NCBI RefSeq assembly: GCF_001704155.1
Contig: NZ_CP016294.1
Location: 2,849,501 to 2,913,500, forward strand
Direction of reading: 5' to 3'
Source of the DNA: Stenotrophomonas rhizophila
Lineage (GTDB): Bacteria > Pseudomonadota > Gammaproteobacteria > Xanthomonadales > Xanthomonadaceae
DNA length: 64,000 nt
Each line of letters begins with the position of its first letter. Positions within the stretch are counted from its first letter, which is position 1. The notes under the pieces were generated by a model, which had not been told where the DNA came from, ran no database searches, and worked only from the letters and a program-made list of their open reading frames with translations. This document shows positions 26,119 to 34,748 of this stretch, piece by piece. The translations under genes were made by a program, and so were the position numbers.

Positions 26119-26484
26119 TCATGAGGTGATCGCCTCCTGGATACAGCGCAGCATCGCCTCGCCGTCCACCGGCTTGACCAGGAACGCGCGACCGCCCCGC
26201 TCCATCACCCGCGCGCGCAGCGCATCGGTGGGAAACGCGGTCATGAAGATCATTGGAAACGCGCACCCGCGCGCCAGCAGTTCGGCCTGCAGCTGGTCGC
26301 CACTCATCTGCGGCATCTGCATGTCGGTGAGCAGGCAGTCGGGTGCGTCGCCCTCGTCGGCCAGGAACGCCGCCGCCGAGGCATAGGTGCGCGCTTCGTG
26401 GCCCAGCGAGCGCACCAGGCTGGACAACGACTGGCGGACCCCGTCGTCGTCATCGACGATCGCAATGCGGTAACTCGGCTTCAT
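26119..26484 (-). CDS. single-domain response regulator (receiver only)
   Basis: A 121-residue CheY-like receiver. The acidic cluster is IVDDDDG near 7-12, the phosphorylation Asp is in LLTDMQMP (about 52), and the conserved Thr and Lys appear in FMTAFPT and FLVKPVDG. There is no output domain. It follows the FixJ-type regulator and sensor kinase on the same strand, 61 bases downstream, and is probably part of the same signalling unit, perhaps as a phosphate sink or competitor. The start is the ATG at the receiver; an upstream extension lacks conservation. Confidence 0.9.
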   Translation of the reverse strand: MKPSYRIAIVDDDDGVRQSLSSLVRSLGHEARTYASAAAFLADEGDAPDCLLTDMQMPQMSGDQLQAELLARGCAFPMIFMTAFPTDALRARVMERGGRAFLVKPVDGEAMLRCIQEAITS

Positions 26485-26545
26485 GGGGCCTTTATGCCCG
26501 ATCCGGCCGCGCGCCGGAACCATACACAGGTTTGTGCCGGCCGGA

Positions 26546-27175
26546 TCAGGCGGTGCCGGTGCCCACGCCCAGTGCCTCTGCGTGCCGTACCAGGTCGGCC
26601 AGCGAGCGCACGCCCATCTTGCGCATCACGTTGCCGCGATGGATTTTCACGGTGATCTCGCTCAGGTGCAGCACGCCGGCCACCTGCTTGTTCATCAACC
26701 CGGCCACTACGTGCGCCATTACCTCGCGCTCGCGCGGGGTCAGGGTGGCGTAGCGCGTTTCCAGCGAACCGCGCGCGGCCATGTCCTGGCGGCGGCGGGT
26801 GTCGCGCTCGATCGCGGCGCTCACCGCATCCAGCATGTCCTGGTCGCGGAACGGCTTGGCCAGAAAATCCACCGCCCCGGCCTTCATCGCGCGCACGGTC
26901 ATGGGAATGTCGCCGTGCCCGGTCATGAACACGATGGGCAGGTGGATGCCCTGCGCGGCCAACTGGCCCTGCAGATCCAACCCGCTGATGCCCGGCAGGC
27001 GCACGTCCAGCACGATGCAGCCAGGCACGTCCGGCAGCACCGCGTGCAGCAGCTCCGAAGGCGCGCCCAGCACGCGGGTCTGCAGCCCCACCGAACGCAG
27101 CAGGCTGTCCAGCGCATCGCGCACGGCGGCATCGTCATCGACCACCACGACCAGTGGCGGTGAGGGTAGGCTCAT
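26546..27175 (-). CDS. FixJ-family response regulator
   Basis: A 209-residue regulator. The N-terminal receiver (about 8-122) has VVDDDAAV, the phospho-acceptor Asp in VLDVRLPG, FMTGHGD and FLAKPF. The C-terminal LuxR-type helix-turn-helix (about 145-205) has LTPREREVMAHVVAGLMNKQVA and ITVKIHRGNVMRKMG. Its ATG shares one base with the TGA of the sensor kinase gene (TGATG), which indicates translational coupling and makes the pair a two-component system. Confidence 0.93.
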   Translation of the reverse strand: MSLPSPPLVVVVDDDAAVRDALDSLLRSVGLQTRVLGAPSELLHAVLPDVPGCIVLDVRLPGISGLDLQGQLAAQGIHLPIVFMTGHGDIPMTVRAMKAGAVDFLAKPFRDQDMLDAVSAAIERDTRRRQDMAARGSLETRYATLTPREREVMAHVVAGLMNKQVAGVLHLSEITVKIHRGNVMRKMGVRSLADLVRHAEALGVGTGTA

Positions 27176-28635
27176 CAGGCGCGTACTCCTGGGGGATGGG
27201 TGGCCAGCACCAGCCGGAAGGTGGCGCCATGGCCGGGTACGCTCTCCACCGACAGCCGCCCGCCATGGGCTTCGGCGGTGGACCGGCAGATCGCCAGGCC
27301 CATGCCCATGCCGTCCGGCTTGGTGGTGAAGAAGGGTTGGAACAGGGTGTCCAGGTGCGCGCTGTCGATGCCCGGGCCGCTGTCGGCAATGCTGATGGCC
27401 ACTTCACCGGGTGCGCCGGGCTGCGCCTCCACCACCAGCTGCCGCGCGTTGGCCTGCCCGGCCATGGCCTGGCTGGCGTTGATCAGCAGGTTCACCAGCA
27501 CCTGCTGAAGCTGCACCGCATCACCGTGCACGGCGGGAAGGTCGGCGGTCACTGCCACGTGCAGCTGCACTGCCTCACGGTTGAGTTCGTGCTGCACCAG
27601 CCGCACCGCGTCTTCGATCAGCAGGGAGGCATCGAGCGGCTCGCGCGGCGTGCTGCGTTTGGCCAGGAACGCGCGGACGCGTTTGACGATCTCACTGGCA
27701 CGGCGCGCTTCCCTCACCGTGCGGGTGATGGCGGCCTCCACTTCGTGCAGGTCCGGCGGGTCGCGGTGCAGCCAGCGCAGCCCGGCCTCGCCGTTGGTCA
27801 CCACCGCCATCAGCGGCTGGTTGACCTCGTGCGCCAGTGAAGCCGTCAGCTCACCGAGCGTGGCCACGCGCGTGGCGTGCGCCAGTTCGGCCTGCGCGCG
27901 CAGCGCGGCATCCTCGGCCTGGCGGCGCTCGGTGACGTCGGTGTGGGTTTCCATCACGCCGCTTGCGCGCCCCAGGCCATCGCGCTGGATCACCCAGCGG
28001 CTTTCCAGCACGCGCCAGGCGCCGTCGCGGGTGCGCTGCTCCAGCGTGCCTTCCCAGCTGCCCAGTTGCAGCAGGGTGGCTTCCACTGCCTCGCGTGCCT
28101 GCGGGTAGCGGGTGGACAGCAGGACATCGGCCACGCGGCCGATGGATTCCTCGGCCGACCAACCGTACACCTGCGCGGCCGTGCGGTTCCAGAACGTGAT
28201 CACCCCGCTGCGGTCACGCACGAAGATCATGTCGTGCGACAGATCCAGCAGCGTTGCCTGCCCGCGCAGGCGCTGCATCGCGCCCTGGTACTGCAGCGCC
28301 AGCAGCGCGGTGATGACGATCGCCGCGAGGCTGACCAGTGCGCGGAAGGTCTGCGCGCCCACATGGTTCACCCCGTGCGAATCCAGGTAGGCGATGAGGG
28401 TCAACCCGATGCCGGCCACGGCAGTGATGACGATGTCGGCGCGGCGCCCGGTGCGCGCCACCAGCAGCACCGCCACCACGTACAGCACCGCTACTGCACC
28501 TTCCAGCGTGGTGAGCACATCGACCAGGAAGATCCCCAGCGTGAGCAGCGCGGCAGCGGCGCGGAACACGGTGCGGCCGCGCAACGTGGACGCCGCGGCG
28601 GCGCGCGGGCGCGTGGGAGTCGAGCTGGGCACCAC
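27175..28635 (-). CDS. membrane PAS sensor histidine kinase, FixL-like
   Basis: A 486-residue kinase. Four hydrophobic segments (about 20-110) form an N-terminal membrane module. A PAS domain (about 125-235) begins LLDLSHDMIFVRDRSGVI. A HisKA domain follows with the phospho-His in ASLAHEVNQPL (about 272), and a HATPase domain ends with DSGPGID and GMGMGLAICRS. No haem-binding His is obvious in the PAS domain, so oxygen sensing is not shown. The start is GTG at 28635, eight bases after a perfect AGGAGG; longer in-frame extensions are non-conserved. The gene is divergent from dps. Confidence 0.9.
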   Translation of the reverse strand: MVPSSTPTRPRAAAASTLRGRTVFRAAAALLTLGIFLVDVLTTLEGAVAVLYVVAVLLVARTGRRADIVITAVAGIGLTLIAYLDSHGVNHVGAQTFRALVSLAAIVITALLALQYQGAMQRLRGQATLLDLSHDMIFVRDRSGVITFWNRTAAQVYGWSAEESIGRVADVLLSTRYPQAREAVEATLLQLGSWEGTLEQRTRDGAWRVLESRWVIQRDGLGRASGVMETHTDVTERRQAEDAALRAQAELAHATRVATLGELTASLAHEVNQPLMAVVTNGEAGLRWLHRDPPDLHEVEAAITRTVREARRASEIVKRVRAFLAKRSTPREPLDASLLIEDAVRLVQHELNREAVQLHVAVTADLPAVHGDAVQLQQVLVNLLINASQAMAGQANARQLVVEAQPGAPGEVAISIADSGPGIDSAHLDTLFQPFFTTKPDGMGMGLAICRSTAEAHGGRLSVESVPGHGATFRLVLATHPPGVRA

Positions 28636-28874
28636 GGTCTGGCCTCCTGGCGGGGCGCAGTCACCTGCGCCGGGGTGAGCCCAGTATCCCCCGCACCCGG
28701 GGGCGGCAGATCCCCCCAAAGAGGGATGCGCCGGCAGGGGGCCCAAACCAAGGTATGAGCCGGGGAAACGATGGCGCAATGTTCCCGCCGGCCCCCGCTG
28801 CCTAGTCTGGATCCATCGGCTCCCCCGCAGCACCTGCGGCCCGGGCCGCCTTCCCCCGCTACCGGAGAGCCGCC

Positions 28875-29393
28875 ATGCACGATGTTGTCGCCCCATCCCG
28901 CCAGACCGCCCCGCTGCGCACGCCGTCCGACCTCAGCCTGCAGGCCGGCAAGGACATCGCCGGTGCCCTGACCGTACTGCTGGCCGATGTGTTCGCGCTG
29001 TACCTGAAGACCAAGAACTTCCACTGGCACCTGTCCGGCCCGCACTTCCGCGACTACCACCTGATGCTGGATGAGCAGGGCGAGCAGATCTTCGCCACCA
29101 CCGATGCCATTGCCGAACGGGCGCGCAAGGTCGGCGGCACCACGCTGCGCTCGATCGGGCAGATCCACCGCATCCAGCGCCTGCTCGACAACGACGCGGA
29201 CTACGTGACCCCCGAGGACATGCTGGCCGAGCTGGCCGACGACAACCGCCAGCTCACCCGCTTCCTGCGGGCCACCCATGGGGTGTGCACCACCCACAAC
29301 GACGTGGCCACCACCAGCCTGATCGAGAACTGGATCGACGAGGCCGAGCGCCGCAGCTGGTTCCTTTTCGAAAGCACCCGCCCCATCCGCTGA
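28875..29393 (+). CDS. dps: Dps-family DNA-binding ferritin-like protein
   Basis: A 172-residue Dps protein. It forms a dodecamer that oxidises Fe2+ with H2O2 and protects DNA. Ferroxidase-site residues are visible in KTKNFHWHLSGPHF (His near 50) and in LDEQGEQIFATTDAIAERARKVGG (Asp/Glu near 65-80). A typical C-terminal four-helix pattern ends WFLFESTRP. The N-terminal tail is polar and could bind DNA. It is the first gene of a dps-peroxiredoxin-DsbA-like operon, divergent from the FixJ-type sensor kinase. Confidence 0.94.
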   Translation: MHDVVAPSRQTAPLRTPSDLSLQAGKDIAGALTVLLADVFALYLKTKNFHWHLSGPHFRDYHLMLDEQGEQIFATTDAIAERARKVGGTTLRSIGQIHRIQRLLDNDADYVTPEDMLAELADDNRQLTRFLRATHGVCTTHNDVATTSLIENWIDEAERRSWFLFESTRPIR

Positions 29394-29427
29394 TCCACGC
29401 GCTGTTTCGTTCCAGCAGGAGGCTGTC

Positions 29428-29925
29428 ATGTCCGCTGCACCCCGCGTTTCGTTGCCCATTGGCGCGCCCGCGCCCGCGTTTCAGTTGCCCGCCACCCCGG
29501 ACCAGCGCGTCAGCCTGGACGAGCTGCGCGGCCACCCGGTGATCCTGGCGTTCTACCCCGCCGACTGGAGCCCGGTCTGCGGCGACCAGCTGGCGCTGTA
29601 CAACCAGCTGCTGCCCGAGTTCCACCGCAGCGGCGCGCAGCTGGTGGGCATCTCCGTGGATGGGGTGTGGTGCCACGCCGCGTTCGCCGAACAACGCCAC
29701 CTGCACTTTCCCTTGCTGGCCGATTTCGAGCCAAAAGGCGAGGTAGCCCGCCGCTACGGCGTGTACCGCGAACAGGACGGCGTCTGCGAGCGCGCGCTGT
29801 TCGTGATCGATGCCGAGGGCATCGTGCGCTGGAGCTACATCTCTCCCCTGGGCATCAATCCCGGCGCCGACGGCATCCTGGAAGCGCTGGCGCAACTTCC
29901 CTCCACTGCAGGAGCAGCGTCATGA
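29428..29925 (+). CDS. peroxiredoxin (AhpC/TSA, AhpE/Bcp-like)
   Basis: A 165-residue thiol peroxidase. The active-site segment is YPADWSPVCGDQ with the peroxidatic Cys near 49; the usual Thr two residues before Pro is replaced by Ser. Residues LVGISVDGVW, FPLLADF and FVIDAEGIVRW are standard. Only one further Cys near 73 (VWCHAAF) and one near 115 (GVCERAL) could resolve the sulfenate. AGGAGG precedes the ATG by six bases. Its TGA overlaps the next ATG (ATGA), so the downstream DsbA-like protein is co-translated. Confidence 0.9.
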   Translation: MSAAPRVSLPIGAPAPAFQLPATPDQRVSLDELRGHPVILAFYPADWSPVCGDQLALYNQLLPEFHRSGAQLVGISVDGVWCHAAFAEQRHLHFPLLADFEPKGEVARRYGVYREQDGVCERALFVIDAEGIVRWSYISPLGINPGADGILEALAQLPSTAGAAS

Positions 29926-30440
29926 AAGGTCTGTCGATTCCCGTCAGCGCGCAGGACCACAGCCAGGGTCCGGCCGATGCGCCCATCACCCTGGTCGAGT
30001 ACGGCGACTACCAATGCCCGTACTGCGGCGAGGCGTATCCCATGCTCAAAGCGGTGCAGCAGGCATTGGGCGACCGGATGCGCTTTGTGTTCCGCAACTT
30101 CCCCATTTCCGAAATCCACCCGAACGCGCTGCCGGCTGCGCGTTTTGCCGAAGCGGCCGCTGACGCGGGGTTGTTCTGGGAAGCGCATGACCTGCTCTAC
30201 CAGCGCCAGGATGCATTGAGCGCGCGCGACCTGCAGGCCTACGCCAAGCAGCTTGGAGTGGACCCCGCGTTGCTGCAGGCCGCCGACAACGGCGCGTTCG
30301 ATGACCGCATCGAACGCGACTTCATGGGCGGCGTGCGCAGCGGCGTCAACGGCACCCCGTGCCTTTTCATCAATGGGGTGCGCTACGACGGCGCCCGCGA
30401 TGTGGACAGCCTGGTTGACGTATTGACCGAACGCGCGTGA
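29922..30440 (+). CDS. DsbA-family thioredoxin-fold oxidoreductase, cytoplasmic
   Basis: A 172-residue DSBA-like protein with CPYC (YGDYQCPYCGEAYPM, about 29-32) and the cis-Pro segment GVNGTPCLFING. It has no signal peptide, so it probably acts in the cytoplasm, as do related NhaA-linked and DsbA-like thioredoxins. The start overlaps the peroxiredoxin stop, suggesting that it may recycle or cooperate with that peroxidase. This is an inference from gene order. Confidence 0.88.
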   Translation: MKGLSIPVSAQDHSQGPADAPITLVEYGDYQCPYCGEAYPMLKAVQQALGDRMRFVFRNFPISEIHPNALPAARFAEAAADAGLFWEAHDLLYQRQDALSARDLQAYAKQLGVDPALLQAADNGAFDDRIERDFMGGVRSGVNGTPCLFINGVRYDGARDVDSLVDVLTERA

Positions 30441-30448
30441 TCCGTTCC

Positions 30449-30493
30449 GCCGGCGCGCCGGGGTCTCCCCTCCCCCACCCCGGGCGCGCCGGC
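30449..30493. terminator. hairpin between convergent DsbA-like and AraC genes
   Basis: Arms GCCGGCGCGCC (30449-30459) and GGCGCGCCGGC (30483-30493) with further GGG/CCC pairing inside. There is no clear T-run on either side, so it is a candidate terminator or end-stabilising hairpin. Confidence 0.5.
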
Positions 30494-30518
30494 ACCTGCC
30501 GGGGACCGACCGCTGCGC

Positions 30519-31337
30519 TCAGCCCGGTTGTCGTGCCCTTCGCCATTGCAACGGGCTCATGCCCGTCTCGACGCGGAACATGTAGTTGAACGCGGATGCC
30601 GAGGCATAGCCCAGCTCATGCGCGATCGCCGTCGGCGAACGCCCCTGCGCCAGCCACTCGATCGCGCGCAGCAGGCGCAGCCGCGTGCGCCACGTGCGCA
30701 GGCTCATGCCGGTCTCGCGCTCGAAATGCCGCGCCAGCGTGCGCGGCGACGCGCCCAACAGCCGTGCCCACTCGTCCACGCCGCGCGCATCACCGGGCTG
30801 GTCGTGCAGTGCCTGGCACCAGCGCTGCAGCCGCGCATCCTGCGGCCACGGCAGGTGGCGCACATGCTGGCGCTGGCGGCGCAGCTGCGTGGTGACCAGC
30901 GCGCTCAGATGCGCGTAGTAACCCGCATCGTCTTCCGGCCGCACCTGCCCCAGCTCCACGATCAACTCGCGCAGCAGCGGCGACACATCCAGCACCGCGC
31001 ACCGGTCGGGCATGCCCAGCGCCGGATCATCGGCCACATACAGGTTGCGAAACGCAGCCGCACTCAAAGCACCGGTGTGATGGACCATGCCGGTAGGCAC
31101 CCACAGCGCCTGCTGCGGGGTAATCACGTGCCGCGCATTGCGCGCGGTCACCTGCAGCACGCCGTGGGTGGCGAATACCACCTGGTTCCAGTCATGCGCA
31201 TGCGGCGGGAAACGCTCGCCGGCGGCCAACTCCTGGCTGCGTGCCATCACGGGCCAAGGCAGCGCGCGCAGCGGCGGGACCGGGACTTCCTTCCAGGGGC
31301 CGGCGGCGGACGAGCCTTCGTGGCGGCTGATCGACAT
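30519..31337 (-). CDS. AraC-family transcriptional regulator
   Basis: A 272-residue regulator. The N-terminal cupin-like domain (about 30-140, FPPHAHDWNQVVFATHGVLQV) probably binds a small ligand. The C-terminal AraC DNA-binding domain (about 175-268) carries two helix-turn-helix motifs, ending LGYASASAFNYMFRVETGMSPLQWR. It lies divergent from an MFS transporter 74 bases away, so that transporter is the likely target. Start at MSISRHEGSS was chosen from a long non-conserved extension. Confidence 0.92.
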   Translation of the reverse strand: MSISRHEGSSAAGPWKEVPVPPLRALPWPVMARSQELAAGERFPPHAHDWNQVVFATHGVLQVTARNARHVITPQQALWVPTGMVHHTGALSAAAFRNLYVADDPALGMPDRCAVLDVSPLLRELIVELGQVRPEDDAGYYAHLSALVTTQLRRQRQHVRHLPWPQDARLQRWCQALHDQPGDARGVDEWARLLGASPRTLARHFERETGMSLRTWRTRLRLLRAIEWLAQGRSPTAIAHELGYASASAFNYMFRVETGMSPLQWRRARQPG

Positions 31338-31411
31338 GATCCGACATTCTATCGAAAGACAGCCGCCGCGCACCTGATCGACCATGGACGCGTCCCTTTC
31401 CGGTTCCACGC

Positions 31412-32599
31412 ATGTCCACTTCCCTCGCCTCCTCCACTGCACGGAAACCCTGGCAGGTCATCGCCGCCGGCATCTGCGCGCTGGTGCTCACCGTCGGGCT
31501 GGCCCGCTTCGCCTACACCCCGCTGCTGCCCTTGATGCGGGTGGATGCCGGCCTCAGCGCGGCGCAGGGCGGCTGGCTGGCCACCTTCAACTACCTGGGC
31601 TACCTGCTCGGCGCCCTGCTGGCGGCGCGCGTGGGCGACATGCAGCAGAAATTCCGCTTCTACCGGATTGGGCTGGTGCTGGCGGTTGCCGCCACAACGC
31701 TGATGGGGACCACTACGCAGCCCTGGCTGTGGAGCCTGCTGCGCTTCGTGGCGGGTATGTCCAGCACCGCCGGCCTGCTGCTGGCCTCCGGGCTGGTGCT
31801 GAACTGGCTGCTGGCCAACCGGCAACGCCCGCGCCTGGGCCTGCACTTCGCGGGGCTGGGCCTGGGCATCGTGGTCTCCGGGCTGGCCACCGGCCTGCTC
31901 GCCGGGCACGCCGACTCCAGTGCGCAATGGCGCTGGCTGGGCCTGCTTGGCCTGCTCTTCCTGTTTCCCGCCTGGTGCTGGATGCCGGCACCCACCCCGA
32001 CCTCCGCCGCACAGGCCGCACAAGCGCCGCCCCCGCCCAGCCGGCGCTGGCGTCAACTGCTGGTGGCGGCCTATTTCTGCGCCGGCGTCGGCTTCGTGGT
32101 CAGCGCCACCTTCATCGTGGCCATCCTCGAACAGACCCCCGCCTTCCGTGGCCACGGCAGCGCGGTGTGGGTGCTGGTGGGACTGGCGGCGGTGCCATCC
32201 ACGTTCGCCTGGGACCGCATCGCCGCGCGCATCGGCCTGATCCGCGCCCTGATGCTGGCCCTCGCCCTGCAGGCCGCCTCGTTCGTACTGCCGCTGCTGG
32301 ACAGCGGCCTGGCCGCCGGATTCGGCAGCGCGCTGCTGTTCGGGCTCACCTTCGCCGGCATCGTCAGCCTCACCCTCACCGTGGTCGGCCGCCACTATCC
32401 ACACAACCCGGCCAAGGCCATGGCCAACCTCACCCTCAGCTATGGGGTAGCGCAGATCCTGGCGCCGGCGCTTGCCGGCACCTTGGCCCGCAGCAGCGGC
32501 AGCTACCAGGCGTCGTTGCTGCTGGCGGCCATCTTCATGGCCTTGGGCATCGTGCTGCTGGCCGCCATGCCCGGTGACGCTCACGACCACGCGCGCTGA
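31412..32599 (+). CDS. MFS transporter, YbfB/YjiJ family
   Basis: A 395-residue permease with twelve hydrophobic segments. The N-terminal GLARFAYTPLLPLM and GWLATFNYLGYLLGAL are the signature of the YbfB/YjiJ (DUF1228-type) MFS family, whose substrates are poorly known. A Pro-rich cytoplasmic loop (about 190-215) separates the halves. The AraC regulator is divergent and probably controls it. Confidence 0.9.
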   Translation: MSTSLASSTARKPWQVIAAGICALVLTVGLARFAYTPLLPLMRVDAGLSAAQGGWLATFNYLGYLLGALLAARVGDMQQKFRFYRIGLVLAVAATTLMGTTTQPWLWSLLRFVAGMSSTAGLLLASGLVLNWLLANRQRPRLGLHFAGLGLGIVVSGLATGLLAGHADSSAQWRWLGLLGLLFLFPAWCWMPAPTPTSAAQAAQAPPPPSRRWRQLLVAAYFCAGVGFVVSATFIVAILEQTPAFRGHGSAVWVLVGLAAVPSTFAWDRIAARIGLIRALMLALALQAASFVLPLLDSGLAAGFGSALLFGLTFAGIVSLTLTVVGRHYPHNPAKAMANLTLSYGVAQILAPALAGTLARSSGSYQASLLLAAIFMALGIVLLAAMPGDAHDHAR

Positions 32600-32697
32600 T
32601 GAACAGCAATTCATGCGCGGCCCACGCCTGCGATCAAGCACTTAACGCGCCACACCAAGGCCGCAGCAACGAATGTGAAATTTTTTTGTCGAAACGC

Positions 32698-32726
32698 TTG
32701 CCGAACCCCGTAGACCTCCGTATTAT
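32698..32726 (+). promoter_or_regulatory. sigma-70 promoter of tRNA-Phe
   Basis: TTGCCG (32698-32703) and TATTAT (32721-32726) with a 17-base spacer, ending 35 bases before the tRNA. Confidence 0.7.
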
Positions 32727-32761
32727 TCGCGTCCTCGCCAGCGGCAACGCAGCGATGAAGT

Positions 32762-32837
32762 GGCCGAGTAGCTCAGTTGGTAGAGCAGGGGATTGAAAAT
32801 CCCCGTGTCGGCGGTTCGATTCCGTCCTCGGCCACCA
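32762..32837 (+). tRNA. tRNA-Phe (anticodon GAA)
   Basis: A 76-nt cloverleaf. The acceptor stem is GGCCGAG / CTCGGCC, the D arm GCTC...GAGC, and the anticodon arm GGGGA-TTGAAAA-TCCCC with anticodon GAA. The T arm is GGCGG-TTCGATT-CCGTC and CCA is encoded. PheST, which charges it, is encoded at 51.6-55.1 kb. Confidence 0.97.
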
Positions 32838-32844
32838 CAAATCC

Positions 32845-32878
32845 AAAAGACCTGCAGAAATGCAGGTCTTTTTTTTTG
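32845..32878 (+). terminator. terminator of tRNA-Phe
   Basis: Arms AGACCTGCA (32848-32856) and TGCAGGTCT (32861-32869) with a GAAA loop and a run of T residues. Confidence 0.93.
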
Positions 32879-32947
32879 CATTGCTGTAGTGGCATTGCAG
32901 GCAGGCACATGCACAATGCGGACACCGTCATTGAACAAGGATGTCCC

Positions 32948-33415
32948 ATGCGCGTTGCCCTGCTTCTGCCGTTGCTGCTGCTCAGTGTTGGTTGTGCGCA
33001 CCAGAGTGCGATGACCGCACCCAACGCGCCGATGCCGACGGTCACGCCAGGCTGGATCACCCCCGCCGAAGCCGTGTTCGCCGCCAACGAAGATCCGCAG
33101 CGCGGCATCAGTGGCACCTTCGTGCTCACGGTCAAGAACACCGACATCACCGAGGACCGCATCTACCTCAACAGCGAACGCGACTACCGCCATCAGCTCT
33201 CACTGAACGTGTCGCTGGATGCCGCGCAACGCGAAGCACTGCAGAAGCAGCTGGGCATGCCGCTGGAATACCTGGTCAATCGTCGCCTGCTGGTACAGGG
33301 CACGGCCCGCCGCACCACCATCGCGTTCACCCACGATGGCAAGCCCTCCGGCAAGTACTACTTCCAGACCCAGCTCCAGGTAAGCGACCCGCGCCACGTT
33401 CGTTTCGCACCCTGA
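32948..33415 (+). CDS. hypothetical lipoprotein, 155 aa
   Basis: The N-terminus MRVALLLPLLLLSVGC is a lipobox signal with Cys at 16. The mature part is a compact beta-rich domain (ISGTFVLTVKNTDITEDRIYLNSERDY..., LVQGTARRTTIAFTHDGKPSGKYYFQTQ) ending in a charged tail. I do not recognise the family; it could be an OB-like envelope protein. A clear AAGGA lies eight bases before the ATG. It stands alone after tRNA-Phe and before the lipocalin gene. Confidence 0.85.
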   Translation: MRVALLLPLLLLSVGCAHQSAMTAPNAPMPTVTPGWITPAEAVFAANEDPQRGISGTFVLTVKNTDITEDRIYLNSERDYRHQLSLNVSLDAAQREALQKQLGMPLEYLVNRRLLVQGTARRTTIAFTHDGKPSGKYYFQTQLQVSDPRHVRFAP

Positions 33416-33492
33416 TCAGCACCGGCTGACAAAACCTTTACACCCGCCAACGTCCTCCCCCCTAAGCTCGGGCCTCCTGCCGGGAGACACCC

Positions 33493-34032
33493 ATGCGCCT
33501 TCGCCCTGCCCTGTTTGCTGCTGCACTGTTGTTGACCTCCGTCACCACCCACGCGGTGGAACCGGTGCGTTCAGTGCCTGCGTTGGACATGGGCCGCTAC
33601 GCGGGCCAGTGGCATGAAATCGCACACCTGCCGGTGTCGTTCCAGAAGAAATGCGTGGGCGACATCACCGCTACCTACGCGCTGCGCGCCGATGGCCGCA
33701 TCAGCGTGCACAACGCCTGCCGCACCGGCGATGGCGAGCGCATCGCAGCCGAGGGCGTGGCGCGGCCGGTGGAAGGCGAACCGGGCCAGCTGCAGGTGCG
33801 CTTCGTGCCGGACTGGCTGGCCTGGGTGCCGCTGGTATGGGCCGACTACTGGGTGATCGCGCTGGACCCGGATTACCAGTGGGCGGTGGTGGGCGACCCG
33901 GACCGCAAGTACCTGTGGATCCTGTCGCGCTCGCCGACGATGGACAAGGCCCTGTTTGCCAGCCTCAAGGCCCGGGCCGAGGCGATGGGCTATGACCTTG
34001 CGCCCCTGAAGGTGATGGCCCCGGTGGATTGA
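33493..34032 (+). CDS. bacterial lipocalin (Blc-like)
   Basis: A 179-residue lipocalin. The signal peptide (about 1-21, TSVTTHA) lacks a lipobox Cys, unlike E. coli Blc. The lipocalin motif is LDMGRYAGQWHEIAHLP (about 31-47), followed by ATYALRADGRISVHNAC, WADYWVIALDPDYQWAVVGDP and YLWILSRSP. It probably binds fatty or lysophospholipid ligands in the periplasm. The symbol blc is not used because the lipid anchor is absent. Confidence 0.9.
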   Translation: MRLRPALFAAALLLTSVTTHAVEPVRSVPALDMGRYAGQWHEIAHLPVSFQKKCVGDITATYALRADGRISVHNACRTGDGERIAAEGVARPVEGEPGQLQVRFVPDWLAWVPLVWADYWVIALDPDYQWAVVGDPDRKYLWILSRSPTMDKALFASLKARAEAMGYDLAPLKVMAPVD

Positions 34033-34081
34033 TCGCCGGCGCGCCTGAAACCTGAATGCACCTTCGCTTGTCTTAGGATGC

Positions 34082-34130
34082 GTATCGACCAACGGTCGAT
34101 ACCTACCGGCCTGTGTCCCACGGCCGGTAG
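34082..34130 (-). repeat. SMAG-type REP pair
   Basis: Two adjacent stems: GTATCGACC / GGTCGATAC (34082-34090, 34094-34102) and CTACCGGCC / GGCCGGTAG (34103-34111, 34122-34130). GTAG heads occur on the minus strand at 34103-34106 and on the plus strand at the right end. They fill most of the spacer 34033-34214. Confidence 0.8.
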
Positions 34131-34214
34131 CAGCCGCACCCCCTACACCCGCACAACTACCATACGCCGTAGTATGCTCTTACCTACGCGGCACCTGCAC
34201 GAGGATTTGCGCCC

Positions 34215-34700
34215 ATGTTCCACCGCCTCCGTACCGTTCTTACCGTTGCCCTGCTGGCCGGCACCGCCGTTGCGCTGACCGCCTGCAACACCAACGTCAA
34301 GCGCGTCTCGCCGCCGGCTGCCAGCGTGCAGCAGCTGACCGTGGGCGCCAACGGCAACTGGACCCTGGCCCTGCGCCTGCAGAACTTCAGCTCCATGCCC
34401 ATGACCTTCGACAGCGTGGAGCTGCAGATGCAGGTGGGCGACCAGGATGCCGGCAAGGTGAGCGCACGCCCGGCCATCTCCATCGGCGGCGTCTCGGCCG
34501 ATGTCATCAACGTGGAACTGCAGCCCTCCTCGGCCGCGCGCATCGTGGTGGCCGACGCCCTGGCCGGCAACCGCACCCTGGGCTATTCGCTCAAGGGCAC
34601 CGTGGCCGCCACCCCGCAGGAAAAGAAGCAGCGCAGCTTCGAGATCGACAGCCGCAGCACCCTCAACCAGGCCCCCGGCCTGCCCGGCGTGCTGCGCTGA
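34215..34700 (+). CDS. LEA type 2-like lipoprotein, 161 aa
   Basis: The signal ends in VALTAC, a lipobox with Cys near 24. The mature part (NWTLALRLQNFSSMPMTFDSVELQMQVG...) reads as an immunoglobulin-like water-stress/LEA-14 domain, which I infer from the NFS..PMTF.S pattern. Function in bacteria is unclear. GAGGA stands nine bases before the ATG. It lies 48 bases upstream of the acyl-CoA dehydrogenase gene. Confidence 0.8.
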   Translation: MFHRLRTVLTVALLAGTAVALTACNTNVKRVSPPAASVQQLTVGANGNWTLALRLQNFSSMPMTFDSVELQMQVGDQDAGKVSARPAISIGGVSADVINVELQPSSAARIVVADALAGNRTLGYSLKGTVAATPQEKKQRSFEIDSRSTLNQAPGLPGVLR

Positions 34701-34748
34701 CCCCTATACCGCTTCCACCTGATCCCCGCATCTGATCGAGACCTGACG

